Assembly (NCBI GenBank): GCA_036873755.1
Contig: JAVTVY010025036.1
Location: 53,939-117,938, forward strand
Length of the DNA stretch: 64,000 bases
Reading direction: 5' to 3'
Source of the DNA: Hanleya hanleyi
Lineage: Eukaryota > Mollusca > Polyplacophora > Lepidopleurida > Hanleyidae
Position numbers and translations under genes: made by a program. Under the pieces are notes generated by a model that saw nothing but the letters and a program-made list of their open reading frames with translations, was not told where the DNA came from and made no database searches. This document shows, in pieces, positions 48,190-60,411 of the stretch; the stretch's first letter is position 1, and every line of letters begins with the position of its first letter.

Positions 48190-48700
48190 CGCCTCCACTC
48201 AAAGTTTCTCAAATTTGGCGATACATATCGCATGCTGATAGCAAAATACGAGCGTAGCGTGCAAGATCTGTGGTGTTACGTTTCGTAACTTTTGTCTAAT
48301 TCCGCTGAACCCGGGGCTAGGTGCCGTATGAACCCATGCACTTCAAGATCCTCATGGTGCTCATATGAACAGTCACAATCAAAGCGTGGCTGAGATACAT
48401 CATTCTCTAGATAACGACTTTACAACGAATATTATGAATTAGGAATACTGATCAGCGATACGGATTTGATATATTTGGAACATCATGATGTCTTGGTGGC
48501 ATCATTGAAAACTGTTGACCGCTTCTCTCTTGCAGGAAACTAGCCTATGTTTATGTATACTATGATTGTCTTTTGAATTTGGTGCTAATACTGTTATATG
48601 GAATATAGAATGGGTCTTTGGATTATGGACGCTGATATTCTTTAATGGGCGACGGCTGAATTATGAATGACTGACCAGACGCTTGTAATATCGATCTGTT
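48190..48700 (-). repeat. Inverted copy of a bZIP 3'-flank segment
   Basis: The reverse complement aligns with 31060-31500 and 39910-40360: gcggtcaacagttttcaatg, then aagacatcatgatg, cacgctttgattgtg, and a cgctacgctcgtatt segment. Part (48590-48700) is closer to 61741-61880. Frames differ between copies, so it is not a conserved gene. Confidence 0.7.
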
Positions 48701-48829
48701 TCCTATCGTCTGGTGATTTACTGATCATACCAAGATGACACAAAAGATTAGTAGTTGACGAGCGACTTCAGCAGATTATGTTAATTTCCATTCCGCATTA
48801 AAAATGTTATAGTGACTGTGCTGTATATA

Positions 48830-50180
48830 ATTAGCCAGGGAACCCGGTCACTATGTACAGCCCAAAAAGAACTCGTGCTCATCAACGATGAAATAAATGA
48901 ACATGTTTTCGTTTCCTGAACTCATTTACTACAAATCCAGAAAATACAAAAAATAAATCGATTGAACGTGCAGTTTTCATTCAGGTTTATTGTTTATTCA
49001 AAACTGAAATTTGGTGATTCATTTTCAATTTCGATTCTTGAATTTGTTTGATCATTTCTGAAGACGTTGCAAAGTAAATTGTCTAATAAACAGTAAAAGC
49101 CCGGTTTTGTCGATTTCCTTTGTCAGTTTTATTGTGCACAGGCAGAGGGAATCTCAATCATTTTGAATGAAGCGTCAAAACAATGAGGGAAATCAGATGT
49201 CGATTTTCAGTTTGTTGCTATAATGAGAAATCACAAATCAAGGAATTAATTTTGTTTCAACTTTTCTTTTCAATTTTGCCTTAATATTTGGCGAAATAAA
49301 CTGGATCATGGGCATGGAGATATATGATACTGCTTTAACATAACGTTTGACAAAACCATGAACTAAAGACTGAGAATTTATCATTAACGAATAATGCAAA
49401 ATCTGCACATAATATATTCTTACCTCGAATTAAATCAAATCCGTGCAGGAGTGAATGACAAAATCTGTGGAATACTGGAAAATACCGTATACTGTAGGTC
49501 ATAGTTATTGATACGTTTAAAGTGTTTCTTCAAATAGGAAAATTCCTATGTGGATATTCAACAGTTCCATTGTGAAATACATCCGCCATTAGCTACAGGC
49601 CGAAAGAAAAAATATACCAAGAACACAATTTCACGATTGCGAAATATGCCTACTAATAGTTATTTTTCATCGATGACAGGGTTATTTCCCTTTTTGACTC
49701 AATCCCTGTCGGAATGCCACCTCCCTTTTGATACTCTTCACCCATATACTGATCCATGATAGTTCTCGGTGATTTCCAATAGACTGTTTTGACAATCAAT
49801 AAACGCCACTGGTTGGATTTTAATATTCCATAACAGAATATTAAAATCCAATCAGCACTATATTTAAGCCGGTTTAAACTGAATTTTGTATCAACTCGTA
49901 AACTTGTATGCCACATATAAAAATGCTGTATAAAGTTCTGTATTTACTATGACCCAATTCACGTGGAATTCTTGAACAGCCTTAATGTTCTTTGATTGAC
50001 AGTTTACATGACTGCGTGACTTCGAAATCTCAAGTAGATATCACACAGTTATTCTTATGTCCATGTATGAATAAATATTATTCCAGCAAAATAAGTCACA
50101 CTGAAACTATATTTGAGGTCACATTTTCATTTTTCCATGAAATAATTGGTTCCCTCATGATTTACCCATGTAAAACTGGA
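48830..50180 (+). pseudogene. Intron-like relic of a bZIP unit (E), second part
   Basis: Aligns with A from 16017: cccggtcac-atgtacag, then a gtgcacaggcagagggaat segment, then aggaaaattcctatgtgg (49536), the gcgaaatatgcc block, and tgacccaattcacgtgg. The bZIP coding exon that should follow is absent; a retroposon tail and DNA elements stand in its place. Confidence 0.6.
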
Positions 50181-50219
50181 ACAGTTCTCCCAACTGTAAA
50201 TTTGTTTGCGTTCAGTGTA

Positions 50220-51017
50220 AGTAACTGATATGTATCCAGCCCTACACCGAATATATCTTTATCTACAATATATAGTAGCGGAGGGGTATGTAGATCAGTG
50301 TAGGTTGTATAAAACGCATTTATATATACGCTGTCACTGCGGTGTTTGAAAACGTGGAAAACAATTTCATTCATACAAAATAATATATTTTTATTAGCCA
50401 CAACAACAGCAACATCGACGAAGGCCTGAAGTGAGAAGATTTTTGTATTTTGAGAGTTTTTTAAATCGCAAAAATCTGTTATATGTGCAATGTTCTTATT
50501 TATTAAGTCAACTACCGTTTTAAACACCAGCCAGATGTCTTAGAAATAAACAACCCTTCTAGTTTCTTTCTCAAGGAGAAATGTTCGGAAGTTTTCTTTT
50601 AACACGAGAGTTTTACAAGATTGCAATAAGCTTTTTAAGACAACACACTTGGATTTACTTCGTTCAAGACATGGTTTTAGACAAACTGTTTGCAGGCAAC
50701 TGTGATTGATGGTTTAAGTTTCATTATGCAAACTTTAAGTTAATTTCATCGATGGGTTTAGTCTTGCGTATTTAATCTTAAATGGATTTATCTATAAATC
50801 TAATTTTTATCGATACAATTATATTGTTTTTATATTAATTTATATTTGTTTCGTACCTTTTATGCAATTAAATTTTATATGTATTTTTTTCATATGGCAT
50901 TTTCTTATGTCATTCATTTGTTTTATGCTACTTTGTATATAGTGTTATTCGTTATCTGTATTTGGACATTATGTCCCTCGATCATCTGAATAAATAAATA
51001 AATAAATAAAAAAAGAT
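50220..51017 (+). mobile_element. Retroposon 3' end with (AAAT)n tail
   Basis: The AT-rich segment ends in tctgaataaataaataaata and an A-rich tail (50989-51014), the form of a LINE 3' UTR with short-repeat tail. No RT domain was found, so only the 3' part would be present. Left boundary uncertain. Confidence 0.4.
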
Positions 51018-51024
51018 ATAAATC

Positions 51025-51390
51025 ACCTACACAGGGAGAAAAATGATGCCGGCCCAACACCCTTTTGTGTTGAGGGCTGGTCAACACCATAAAGTGGTGT
51101 TGAGAAATGGTGGCGACCAATGTGATAACTAAAGAATGGTGTTGAGGTCAGTTCAGCACCAAATGATGGTGTTGGTCAACACCAACCAGTGGTGTTGAAA
51201 ATGGTTCGACACCATATTTTGGTGTTCACTGACCAGTGCTAATACTGGCTCAACACCAATTAATGGTGTTGGCCAGCACCAATAAAGGGTGTTGGGTGCG
51301 TGGTGTCGGTGCAAATTGAACTCCATTTATTGGTGTTGAGCTCGACACCTCTTTTTTGGTGTTGAACAACACCATTTGTTTGGCTGTATC
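51025..51390. mobile_element. GGTGTTGA-motif element
   Basis: About fourteen copies of GGTGTTG or its inverse CAACACC occupy about 330 bp, often as facing pairs such as tggtgttggtcaacacc. Ends are poorly defined (left cacagggagaaaaatg, right near ttggctgtatctg). No coding capacity. The design matches the ACCGTA and ACTTGAGT elements nearby. Confidence 0.55.
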
Positions 51391-51972
51391 TGTCCAGGTC
51401 GTATCACATGCTCATCATTTACATCATTTGTACATTTCATCTCAAGACAAAAGTGAGTCAAGATATGTGACGTTAACATTCGAAAAACTTATTTCTATTT
51501 GACTGTAATAAATCCGAATTTATTTTCAATCCAAATCTTTGTAAAGTCAGATTTTTAATGAAGTTTAAATTCTGAATCACAGGACCGAAATCATTGCGAC
51601 GGTCGTATTATTGAATTTATGATGGAGGATAAAAAATTGACACCTCAGTCCAGAATTATACTTTTACACAATATAATAAGAAGTTATAATGTTTGAAAGA
51701 ACCACGAACGATTGTAGTTTGAGCTTCTAATAAAAGAGAAAATTCTCCCTATGGGGGTCTCAAAGTACCAAAATACGCCGGGGAACACATTTTGATCAAT
51801 CATAAAACTATTTCTATGCAAATGACCATCGAAATATTCGAGGCTGATAGTTCAGTAAGTATACTCTTCATGGAATATATAATTCGCAAGGTTTTGGATT
51901 TAAAAAAAGTCGGCCTTATTACCATCACCCAAAAGGGAGTTTTGCGTATATAAACGTCTAATACATTTGCAT
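51391..51972 (+). other. 3' flank of bZIP unit E, first part
   Basis: tcacatgctcatcatttaca and the following tctcaagacaaaagtgagtc align with 30300-30370 in unit B. Non-coding. Confidence 0.5.
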
Positions 51973-52285
51973 ACTTACTCTCTAAAGGCACTTGAGGGAA
52001 ATTTAACTCAAGTATAAGAGTGGAAATTGGTCGCATTCAAGTACTTGAGTGAAATTTTCATTCAAGCTGAGTGAGTTCTAATAAAGGTGGCTGAGTTTCA
52101 TTCAGGCTGATTGAAACTAAACTTCACTCAACTTGAGAGGAATCCACTTGAGTGATTTTTCAACTCAAACTTTGACGAATAGCTCATCTTGACTGAATTT
52201 CGCTAAACTTGAAAGGGATCAATTCCAACTCTTACCGTAGTAAACTTTTCACTCAAAACTTTCAGGGAGTACTTTCATTGTTTAG
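51973..52285. mobile_element. ACTTGAGT-motif element
   Basis: The ends are imperfect inverted repeats (left actctctaaaggcacttgag, right the inverse of gtactccctgaaagttttga). The body repeats ACTCAAG/CTTGAGT words in both orientations about a dozen times. No coding sequence. Confidence 0.55.
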
Positions 52286-53094
52286 TTTGGTTTACGGTCG
52301 CAGTCTATTGCTATTGCCTCAATGTCAAGGGATATAAATTCTGGTTTATATCGTCATCGGTGATATTAAATGTTATAGGTTACTACCCTGTATTAAAAAT
52401 AGCAAAGTATATGCAAGAATTTGTCCTGTTTTATTTTTTCATGTAGAGTACCATACCGGGGAATGTGTTCTGGTATTAACGTTTATATAGATTGCCTTTC
52501 CTCGAGAAGTTTCCCTTCAACTGTGAATAGAAAGAAGATCAAATCGTGAGCTATACAGTTTATCATATTGTGTAGGTGTCTGGTGTTACGTGACATTACA
52601 ATCAGATACAACAATTGATTATTTTATGTATCAACAGGGATAAGCTATCCGGTTTCAAACGACAACATATTGACGTTGAGGAAGAGGTCTATCCTGGTAT
52701 CATTAGTACGTCTACAAGGATTTAATCGGATCAATGATAACCGATCCTCTTTTTTGGAAGTACTGACACAATCGCCTCAGTCTGTTTGCTTTCAAATATT
52801 TCAAAAGGATAAAATTGTCAGTATCCCATACTCAGCTGATATGAAGTTTCACATCTTGAAACATTTCTCGGTTCTCTGGAACAGATTTGACAAAGATTGC
52901 GATGTTTACTTGAACATCTTCAGCAGAGTGTTACATATATAGACCCTTCATATTACAGCTGTCTAGATTATGTATTAGGCGGCTGAACATTGGGGTATGG
53001 GTTTTGCCAATTCTCACAAAACGATATCCTATAAATGATTTCCGTTTTAAATGTTGTCTATGCAATGGGACAACGTTGATAGGATATTAATTTA
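52286..53094 (+). other. 3' flank of bZIP unit E, second part
   Basis: ataggttactaccctgtatt and tggtattaacgtttatatag align with 30500-30620; acgtctacaaggattt aligns with 32478. The 90-codon frame at 52670 lacks an ATG and is not conserved. Confidence 0.5.
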
Positions 53095-53540
53095 TTAAGG
53101 ATGTCCGCTGGTGGTAAATCAAAGTAATTAACTTTTTGAATAATGTGTATTGTTGTATTCATAATTGTGTAATATGAGGAAAAACAAAGAAAAAAATATA
53201 GGTTGGTGTGCATTTTTTTTACTGTAGGCAACGTTAAGTGGACTGACCCATGCTCAAGTTGATAACTCATAAAACATAGGGAATAGCCCTAGTTTTGAAG
53301 CATATTCATGAAAAATTCATATAAATAGTATTTAACTTTTTCTTATATTCTAACTATTTGCAGATAATCACAATGTCTATCAAAATTTATCAAATTGGAT
53401 GGATGTTGCTGTGCAAAATTCTGGGCTAGAAGGCTTTTAATGGATATCCCTATCTCTTAACCTAGAAAAGGGAGATAACCTAATAGAAAAAACAGGCAAA
53501 ATGGCTGCCAAAGCCAAAAACCACCAGCAGACATCCTTAA
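53095..53540. mobile_element. TTAA MITE family 2, copy 2
   Basis: Same ends as 14441-14878 (TTAAGGATGTCCGCTGGTGG and inverse, one change on the right), TTAA at both borders, and collinear interior with small indels. Confidence 0.8.
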
Positions 53541-54449
53541 GATCGTTTTCTGTAACACCAGTCACTCTGTTGAAGATGTTCAGGCGAACACCTGAACATC
53601 GCAACATTATTATATTTTAAAATTTGATCCAGAGAACCAGCTTTATACTACATGTATGTAATGCTGATACCTGGAAGACTGAAATAATCTCATTAATATA
53701 CTCTAATAGCGATAGTTCAGTAAAGAGATAAAGTTCAAATTATAACTGTGCGTATCTTGTCTAATTGCCCTCAACAGTAAATCGCATGATAGTGAGAATC
53801 TCACTTTACTTCAGTATTGTACTATATCTTCTCTAATATGTGGAGAAGTTATGAAAACTGAATGCCATCATTATTATTGAGAAAAAGAATAGTTAACAAT
53901 AATTCTCTGATTAAGATCCCGCGTTTCATAAATTAACTTCCACATTTGAACTGTTTTATTCTATCTGGCGGTCCCATAGTTCATCATTTTCCATCAGATG
54001 ACTTGAGCGCTCTGAAACAATTGTATTTAATATCGTTCAAGCCAGTGCTATGGGCCGTGTGGTCATGTCATTCAAGATGTCCACATGAACATCTATAATA
54101 GAAGAGTGGCTAGGATACAATGAAATCCCAGTGCTGTTTCAGTTTGGTCATATGACTTCATGTAAATAAGCCGGCATCTTTTCCCACCACATATATATGT
54201 TGCGTTTAATTAGCAAATCATCGCAGGGATCACTTTCGCTTGTTGTGATGTTTTTAGAAATATTCAGTCAGTATATTTGTATGTGTGGTCATATGATTTC
54301 TTGTGAGTACGCCGGCATCGTTTTTCACCACCCTTATAATGTTGCGTTTAATTTATATATGCCTATACTTATTTATTGAAGTGGAAATGCAATAAAAGCA
54401 TGGTAGAGATACAAATCATCAAGGGAATAATTTCTGGTTGCTTTAAAAA
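53541..54449 (+). other. 3' flank of bZIP unit E before the satellite
   Basis: tgtaacaccagtcactctgt aligns with 23970 and 30755. Two single copies of a gccggcatc...caccac sequence (about 54168-54192 and 54308-54332) resemble the end of the satellite array and may be its precursor. Confidence 0.5.
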
Positions 54450-55281
54450 GTCAGAATATCGGCTTGAGGGATCATCAGTACACCGGCATCTTTATACAGT
54501 CAGAATATCGGCTTGTGGGATCATTAGTACGCCGGCATCTTTATATAGTCAGAATATCGGCTTGAGGGATCATTAGTACGCCGGCATCTTTATACAGTCA
54601 GAATATCGGCTTGTGGGATCATCAGTACGCCGGCATCTTTATATAGTCAGAATATCGGCTTAAGGGTTCATTAGTACGCCGGCATCTTTATACAGTCAGA
54701 ATATCGGCTTGTGGGATCATCAGTACGCCGGCATCTTTATACAGTCAGAATATCGGCTTGTGGGATCATCAGTACGCCGGCATCTTTATACAGTCAGAAT
54801 ATCGGCTTGTGGGATCATCAGTACGCCGGCATCTTTATACAGTCAGAATATCGGCTCGAGGGATCATCAGTACGCCGGCATCTTTTTACAGTCAGAATAT
54901 CGGCGTGTGGGATCATCAGTACGCCGGCATCTTTATACAGTCAGAATATCGGATTGTGGGATCATCAGTACGCCGGCATCTTTATACAGTCAGAATATCG
55001 GCTTGTGGGATCATTAGTACGCCGGCATCTTTATACAGTCAGAATATCGGCTTGAGGGATCATTAGTACGCCAGCATCTTTATACAGTCAGAATATCGGC
55101 TTGTGGGATCATCAGTACGCCGGCATCTTTATACAGTCAGAATATCGGCTTGTGGGATCATCAGTACGCCGGCATCTTTATACAGTCAGAATATCGGCTT
55201 GTGGGATCATCAGTACGCCGGCATCTTTATACAGTCAGAATATCGGCTCGAGGGATCATCAGTACGACGGCATCTTTATAC

Positions 55282-55415
55282 GGCAAATCCGTCATGTAAG
55301 ACACATACAATAGGTGACTACATGTGGGGAACCATTCAACCAATGAGTGAAAAGGGCCAAGTATATTGCACGCAAAGTGTTGCCGATTGAAGTTGTCTTA
55401 CATGACGGGTCTGCC
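55282..55415. mobile_element. 134-bp MITE inside the satellite, copy 1
   Basis: Ends GGCAAATCCGTCATGTAAG and inverse of GGCAGACCCGTCATGTAAG. The 8-bp target duplication CTTTATAC lies at 55274-55281 and 55416-55423, taken from the satellite monomer. An 8-bp duplication fits hAT- or Merlin-like elements. Confidence 0.8.
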
Positions 55416-56256
55416 CTTTATACAGTCAGAATATCGGCTAGTGGGATCATCAGTACGCCGGCATCTTTATTCAGTCACAATATCGGCTTGTGGGATCATT
55501 GGCACGCCGGCATCTTTATACAGTCAGAATCTCGGCTTGTGGGATCATCAGTACGCCGGCATCTTTATACAGTCAGAATATCGGCTTGTGGGATCATTGG
55601 CACGCCGGCATCTTTATACAGTCAGAATATCGGATTGTGGGATCATCAGTACGCCGGCATCTTTATACAGTCAGAATATCGGCTTGTGGGATCATTAGTA
55701 CGCCGGCATCTTTATACAGTCAGAATATCGGCTTGAGGGATCATTAGTACGCCGGCATCTTTATACAGTCAGAATATCGGCTTGTGGGATCATCAGTACG
55801 CCGGCATCTTTATACAGTCAGAATATCGGCTCGAGGGATCATCAGTACGTCGGCATCTTTATACAGTCAGAATATCGGCGTGTGGGATCATCAGTACGCC
55901 GGCATCTTTATACAGTCAGAATATCGGATTGTGGGATCATCAGTACGCCGGCATCTTTATACAGTCAGAATATCGGCTTGTGGTATCATTAGTACGCCGG
56001 CATCTTTATACAGTCAGAATATCGGCTTGAGGGATCATTAGTACGCCGGCATCTTTATACAGTCAGAATATCGGCTGGTGGGATCATCAGTACGCCGGCA
56101 TCTTTATACAGTCAGAATATCGGCTTGTGGGATCATCAGTACGCCGGCATCTTTATACAGTCAGAATATCGGCTTGTGGGATCATCAGTACGCCGGCATC
56201 TTTATACAGTCAGAATATCGGCTCGAGGGATCATCAGTACGACGGCATCTTTATAC

Positions 56257-56390
56257 GGCAAATCCGTCATGTAAGACACATACAATAGGTGACTACATGT
56301 GGGGAACCATTCAACCAATGAGTGAAAAGGGCCAAGTATATTGCACGCAAAGTGTTGCCGATTGAAGTTGTCTTACATGACGGGTCTGCC
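56257..56390. mobile_element. 134-bp MITE inside the satellite, copy 2
   Basis: Same as the copy at 55282, exactly 975 bp away, with the same flanking variant monomer (gacggcatc) and the same CTTTATAC flanks. It arose by duplication of a 975-bp array block, not by a second insertion. Confidence 0.85.
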
Positions 56391-59300
56391 CTTTATACAG
56401 TCAGAATATCGGCTTGTGGGATCATCAGTACGCCGGCATCTTTATTCAGTCACAATATCGGCTTGTGGGATCATTGGCACGCCGGCATCTTTATACAGTC
56501 AGAATCTCGGCTTGTGGGATCATCAGTACGCCGGCATCTTTATACAGTCAGAATATCGGCTTGTGGGATCATTGGCACGCCGGCATCTTTATACAGTCAG
56601 AATATCGGATTGTGGGATCATCAGTACGCCGGCATCTTTATACAGTCAGAATATCGGTTTGAGGGATCATTAGCACGCCGGCATCTTTATACAGTCAGAA
56701 TATCGGCTTGTGGGATCATCAGTACGCCGGCATCTTTATACAGTCAGAATATCGGTTTGAGGGATCATCAGTACGCCGGCATCTTTATACAGTCAGAATA
56801 TCGGCTTGTGGGATCATCAGTACGCCGGCATCTTTATACAGTCAGCATCTCGGCTTGTGGGATCATCAGTACGCCGGTATCTTTATACAGTCAGAATCTC
56901 GGCGTGTGGGATCATCACTACGCCGGCATCTTTATACAGTCAGAATATCGGCTTGTGGGATCATCAGTACGGCGGCATCTGTATACAGTCAGAATATCGG
57001 CTTTTGGGAGCATCAGTACGCCGGCATCTTTATACAGTCAGAATTATCGGCTTGTGGGATCATCAGTACGCCGGCATCTTTATACAGTCAGAATATCGGC
57101 TTGTGGGATCGTCAGTACGCCGGCATCTTTATACAGTCAGAATATCGGCTTATGGGATCATCAGTACGCCGGCATCTTTATACAGTCAGAATATCGGCTT
57201 GTGGGATCATTAGTACGCCGGCATCTTTATACAGTCAGAATATCGGCTTGTGGGATCATCAGTACGCCGGCATCTTCATACAGTCAGAATATCGGCTCGT
57301 GGGATCATCAGTACGCCGGCATCTTTATACAGTCAGAATATCGGCTTGTGGGATCATCAGTACGCCGGCATCTTTATACAGTCAGAATATCGGCTTGTGG
57401 GATCATCAGTACGCCGGAATCTTTATACAGTCAGAATATCGGCTTGTGGGATCATCAGTACGCCGGCATCTTTATACAGTCAGAATATCGGCTTGTGGGA
57501 TCATCAGTAGGCTACGCCGACATCTTTATACAGTCAGAATATCGGCTTGTGGGATCATCAGTACGCCTGCATCTTTATACAGTCAGAATATCGACTTGTT
57601 GGATCATCAGTACGCCGGCATCTTTATACAGTCAGAATATCGGCTTGTGGGATCATTAGTACGCCGGCATCTTTATACAGTCAGAATATCGGCTTGTGGG
57701 ATCATCAGTACGCCGGCATCTTTATACAGTCAGCATATCGGCTTGTGGGATCATCAGTACGCCGGCATCTTTATACAGTCAGAATATCGGATTGTGGAAT
57801 CATTAGTACGGCGGCATCTTTATACAGTCAGAATATCGGCTTGTGAGATCATTAGTACGCCGGCATCTTTATACAGTCAGAATATCGGCTTGTGGGATCA
57901 TTAGTACGCCGGCATCTTTATACAGTCAGAATATCGGCTTGTGGGATCATCAGTACGCCGGCATCTTTATACAGTCAGCATATCGGCTTGTGGGATCATC
58001 AGTACGCCGGCATCTTTATACAGTCAGAATATCGGATTGTGGAATCATTAGTACGGCGGCATCTTTATACAGTCAGAATATCGGCTTGTGAGATCATTAG
58101 TACGCCGGCATCTTTATACAGTCAGAATATCGGCTTGTGGGATCATTAGTACGCCGGCATCTTTATACAGTCAGAATATCGGCTTGTGGGATCATCAGTA
58201 CGCCGGCATCTTTATACAGTCAGCATATCGGCTTGTGGGATCATCAGTACGCCGGCATCTTTATACAGTCAGAATATCGGATTGTGGAATCATTAGTACG
58301 GCGGCATCTTTATACAGTCAGAATATCGGCTTGTGGGATCATTAGTACGCCGGCATCTTTATACAGTCAGAATATCGGCTTGTGGGATCATTAGTACGCC
58401 GGTATCTTTATACAGTCAGAATATCGGATTGTGGGATTATCAGTACGCCGGTATCTTTATACAGTCAGAATATCGGCGTATGGGATCATCAGTACGCCGG
58501 CATCTTTATACAGTCAGAATATCGGATTGTGGTATCATCAGTACGCCGGCATCTCTATACAGTCAGAATATCGGCTTATGAGATCATCAGTACGCCGGCA
58601 TCTTTATACTGTCAGAATATCGGCTTGTGGAATCATCAGTTCGCCGGCATCTTTATACAGTCAGAATATCGGCTTGTGGGATCATCAGTACGCCGGCATC
58701 TTCATACAGTCAGAATATCGGCTCGTGGGATCATCAGTACGCCGGCATCTTTATGCAGTCAGAATATCGGCTTGTGGGATCATGAGTACGCCGGCATCTT
58801 TATACAGTCAGAATATCGGCTTGTGGGATCATCAGTACGCCGGCATCTTTATACAGTCAGAATATCGGCTTGTGGGATCATCAGTAGGCTACGCCGGCAT
58901 CTTTATACAGTCAGAATATCGGCTTGTGGGATCATCAGTACGCCGGCATCTTTATACAGTCAAAATATCGGCTTGTGGGATCATTAGTACGCCGGCATCT
59001 TTATACAGTCAAAATGTCGGCTTGTGGGATCATCAGTACGCCGGCATCTTTATACAGTCAGAATATCGGTTTGTGGGATCATCAGTACGCCGGCATCTTT
59101 ATACAGTCAGAATATCGGCTTGTGGAATCATCAGTACGCCGGCATCTTTATACAGTCAGAATATCGGATTGTGGAATCATTAGTACGCCGGCATCTTTAT
59201 ACAGTCAGAATATCGGCGTATGGGATCATTAGTACGCCGGTATCTTTATACAGTCAGAATATCGGCTTGTGGGATCATTAGTACGCCGTCATCTTTATAC

Positions 59301-60411
59301 AGTGAAAATATCGGCTTGTGGGATTATAAGTACGCCGGCATCTTTATACAGTCAGAATATCGGCTTGTAGGATCATTAGTACGCCGGCATTTTTATACAG
59401 TCAGAATATCGGATTGTGGGATCATTAGTACGCCGGCATCTTTATACAGTCAGAATATCGGCGTGTGGGATCATTAGTACGCCGGCATCTTTATACAGTC
59501 AGAATATCGGCTTGTGGGATCATCAGTACGCCGGCATCTTTATACAGTCAGAATATCGGATTGTGGAATCATTAGTACGCCGGCATCTTTATACAGTCAG
59601 AATATCGGCGTATGGGATCATTAGTACGCCGGTATCTTTATACAGTCAGAATATCGGCTTGTGGGATCATTAGTACGCCGTCATCTTTATACAGTGAAAA
59701 TATCGGCTTGTGGGATTATAAGTACGCCGGCATCTTTATACAGTCAGAATATCGGCTTGTAGGATCATTAGTACGCCGGCATTTTCAGAATATACAGTAC
59801 AGTCAATATCGGATTGTGGGATCATTAGTACGCCGGCATCTTTATACAGTCAGAATATCGGCGGGATGTGGACATCTTTAGACACAGTCAGAATATCGGC
59901 ACGTGGATCATCAGTACGCCGACATCTTTATACAGTCAGAATATCGGCTTGAGGGATCATCAGTACGGATATACAGTCACAATATCGGCTTGGGATCATC
60001 AGTACGCCGGCATCTTTATACAGTCAGAATATCGGCTTGTGGGATCATCAGTACGCCGGCATCTTTATACAGTCAGAATATCGGCTCGGCCGGATCATCA
60101 GTACGCCGGCATCTTTTTACAGTCAGAATATCGGCGTGTGCGGATCATCAGTACGCCGGCATCTTTATACAGTCAGAATATCGGCTTGTGGGATCATCAG
60201 TACGCCGGCATCTTTATACAGTCAGAATATCGGCTTGTGGGATCATCAGTACGCCGGCATCTTTATACAGTCAGAATATCGGCTGGAGGGATCATCAGTA
60301 CGCCGGCATCTTTTATACAGTCAGAATATCGGCTTGTGGGATCATCAGTACGCCGGCATCTTTATACAGTCACAATATCGGCTTGTGGGATTATCAGTAC
60401 GCCGGCATCTT

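Larger units (their letters stand above)
54450..60411 (+). repeat. 49-bp satellite array, about 115 monomers
   Basis: The monomer includes atacagtcagaatatcggct, tgtgggatcatcagtacgcc and ggcatcttt, period exactly 49 bp over most of the array. Variants (cattag for catcag, cgtg or cgag for cttg, gcggc for gccgg) define higher-order blocks. The plus-strand consensus has no TAA, TAG or TGA, so all three plus frames stay open for long runs (up to 445 codons); 49 mod 3 is 1, so each frame cycles through three monomers. Edges decay after 59780 with indels. It is not CRISPR: there are no unique spacers. Confidence 0.97.

Noticed and set aside
50162..50527. 121-codon minus-strand frame
   Set aside because: No domain recognised, crosses a relic intron and a retroposon tail; weak evidence for a gene.
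52670..52942. 90-codon frame in unit E flank
   Set aside because: Begins with TTG, not ATG, and aligns with non-coding flank near 32.45 kb.
54450..60411. Long plus-strand reading frames (up to 445 codons) as repeat proteins, and the array as a CRISPR locus
   Set aside because: Frames follow only from a stop-free 49-bp monomer in all three phases, with no start context or splice sites. There are no unique spacers and no cas genes, and the setting is eukaryotic.
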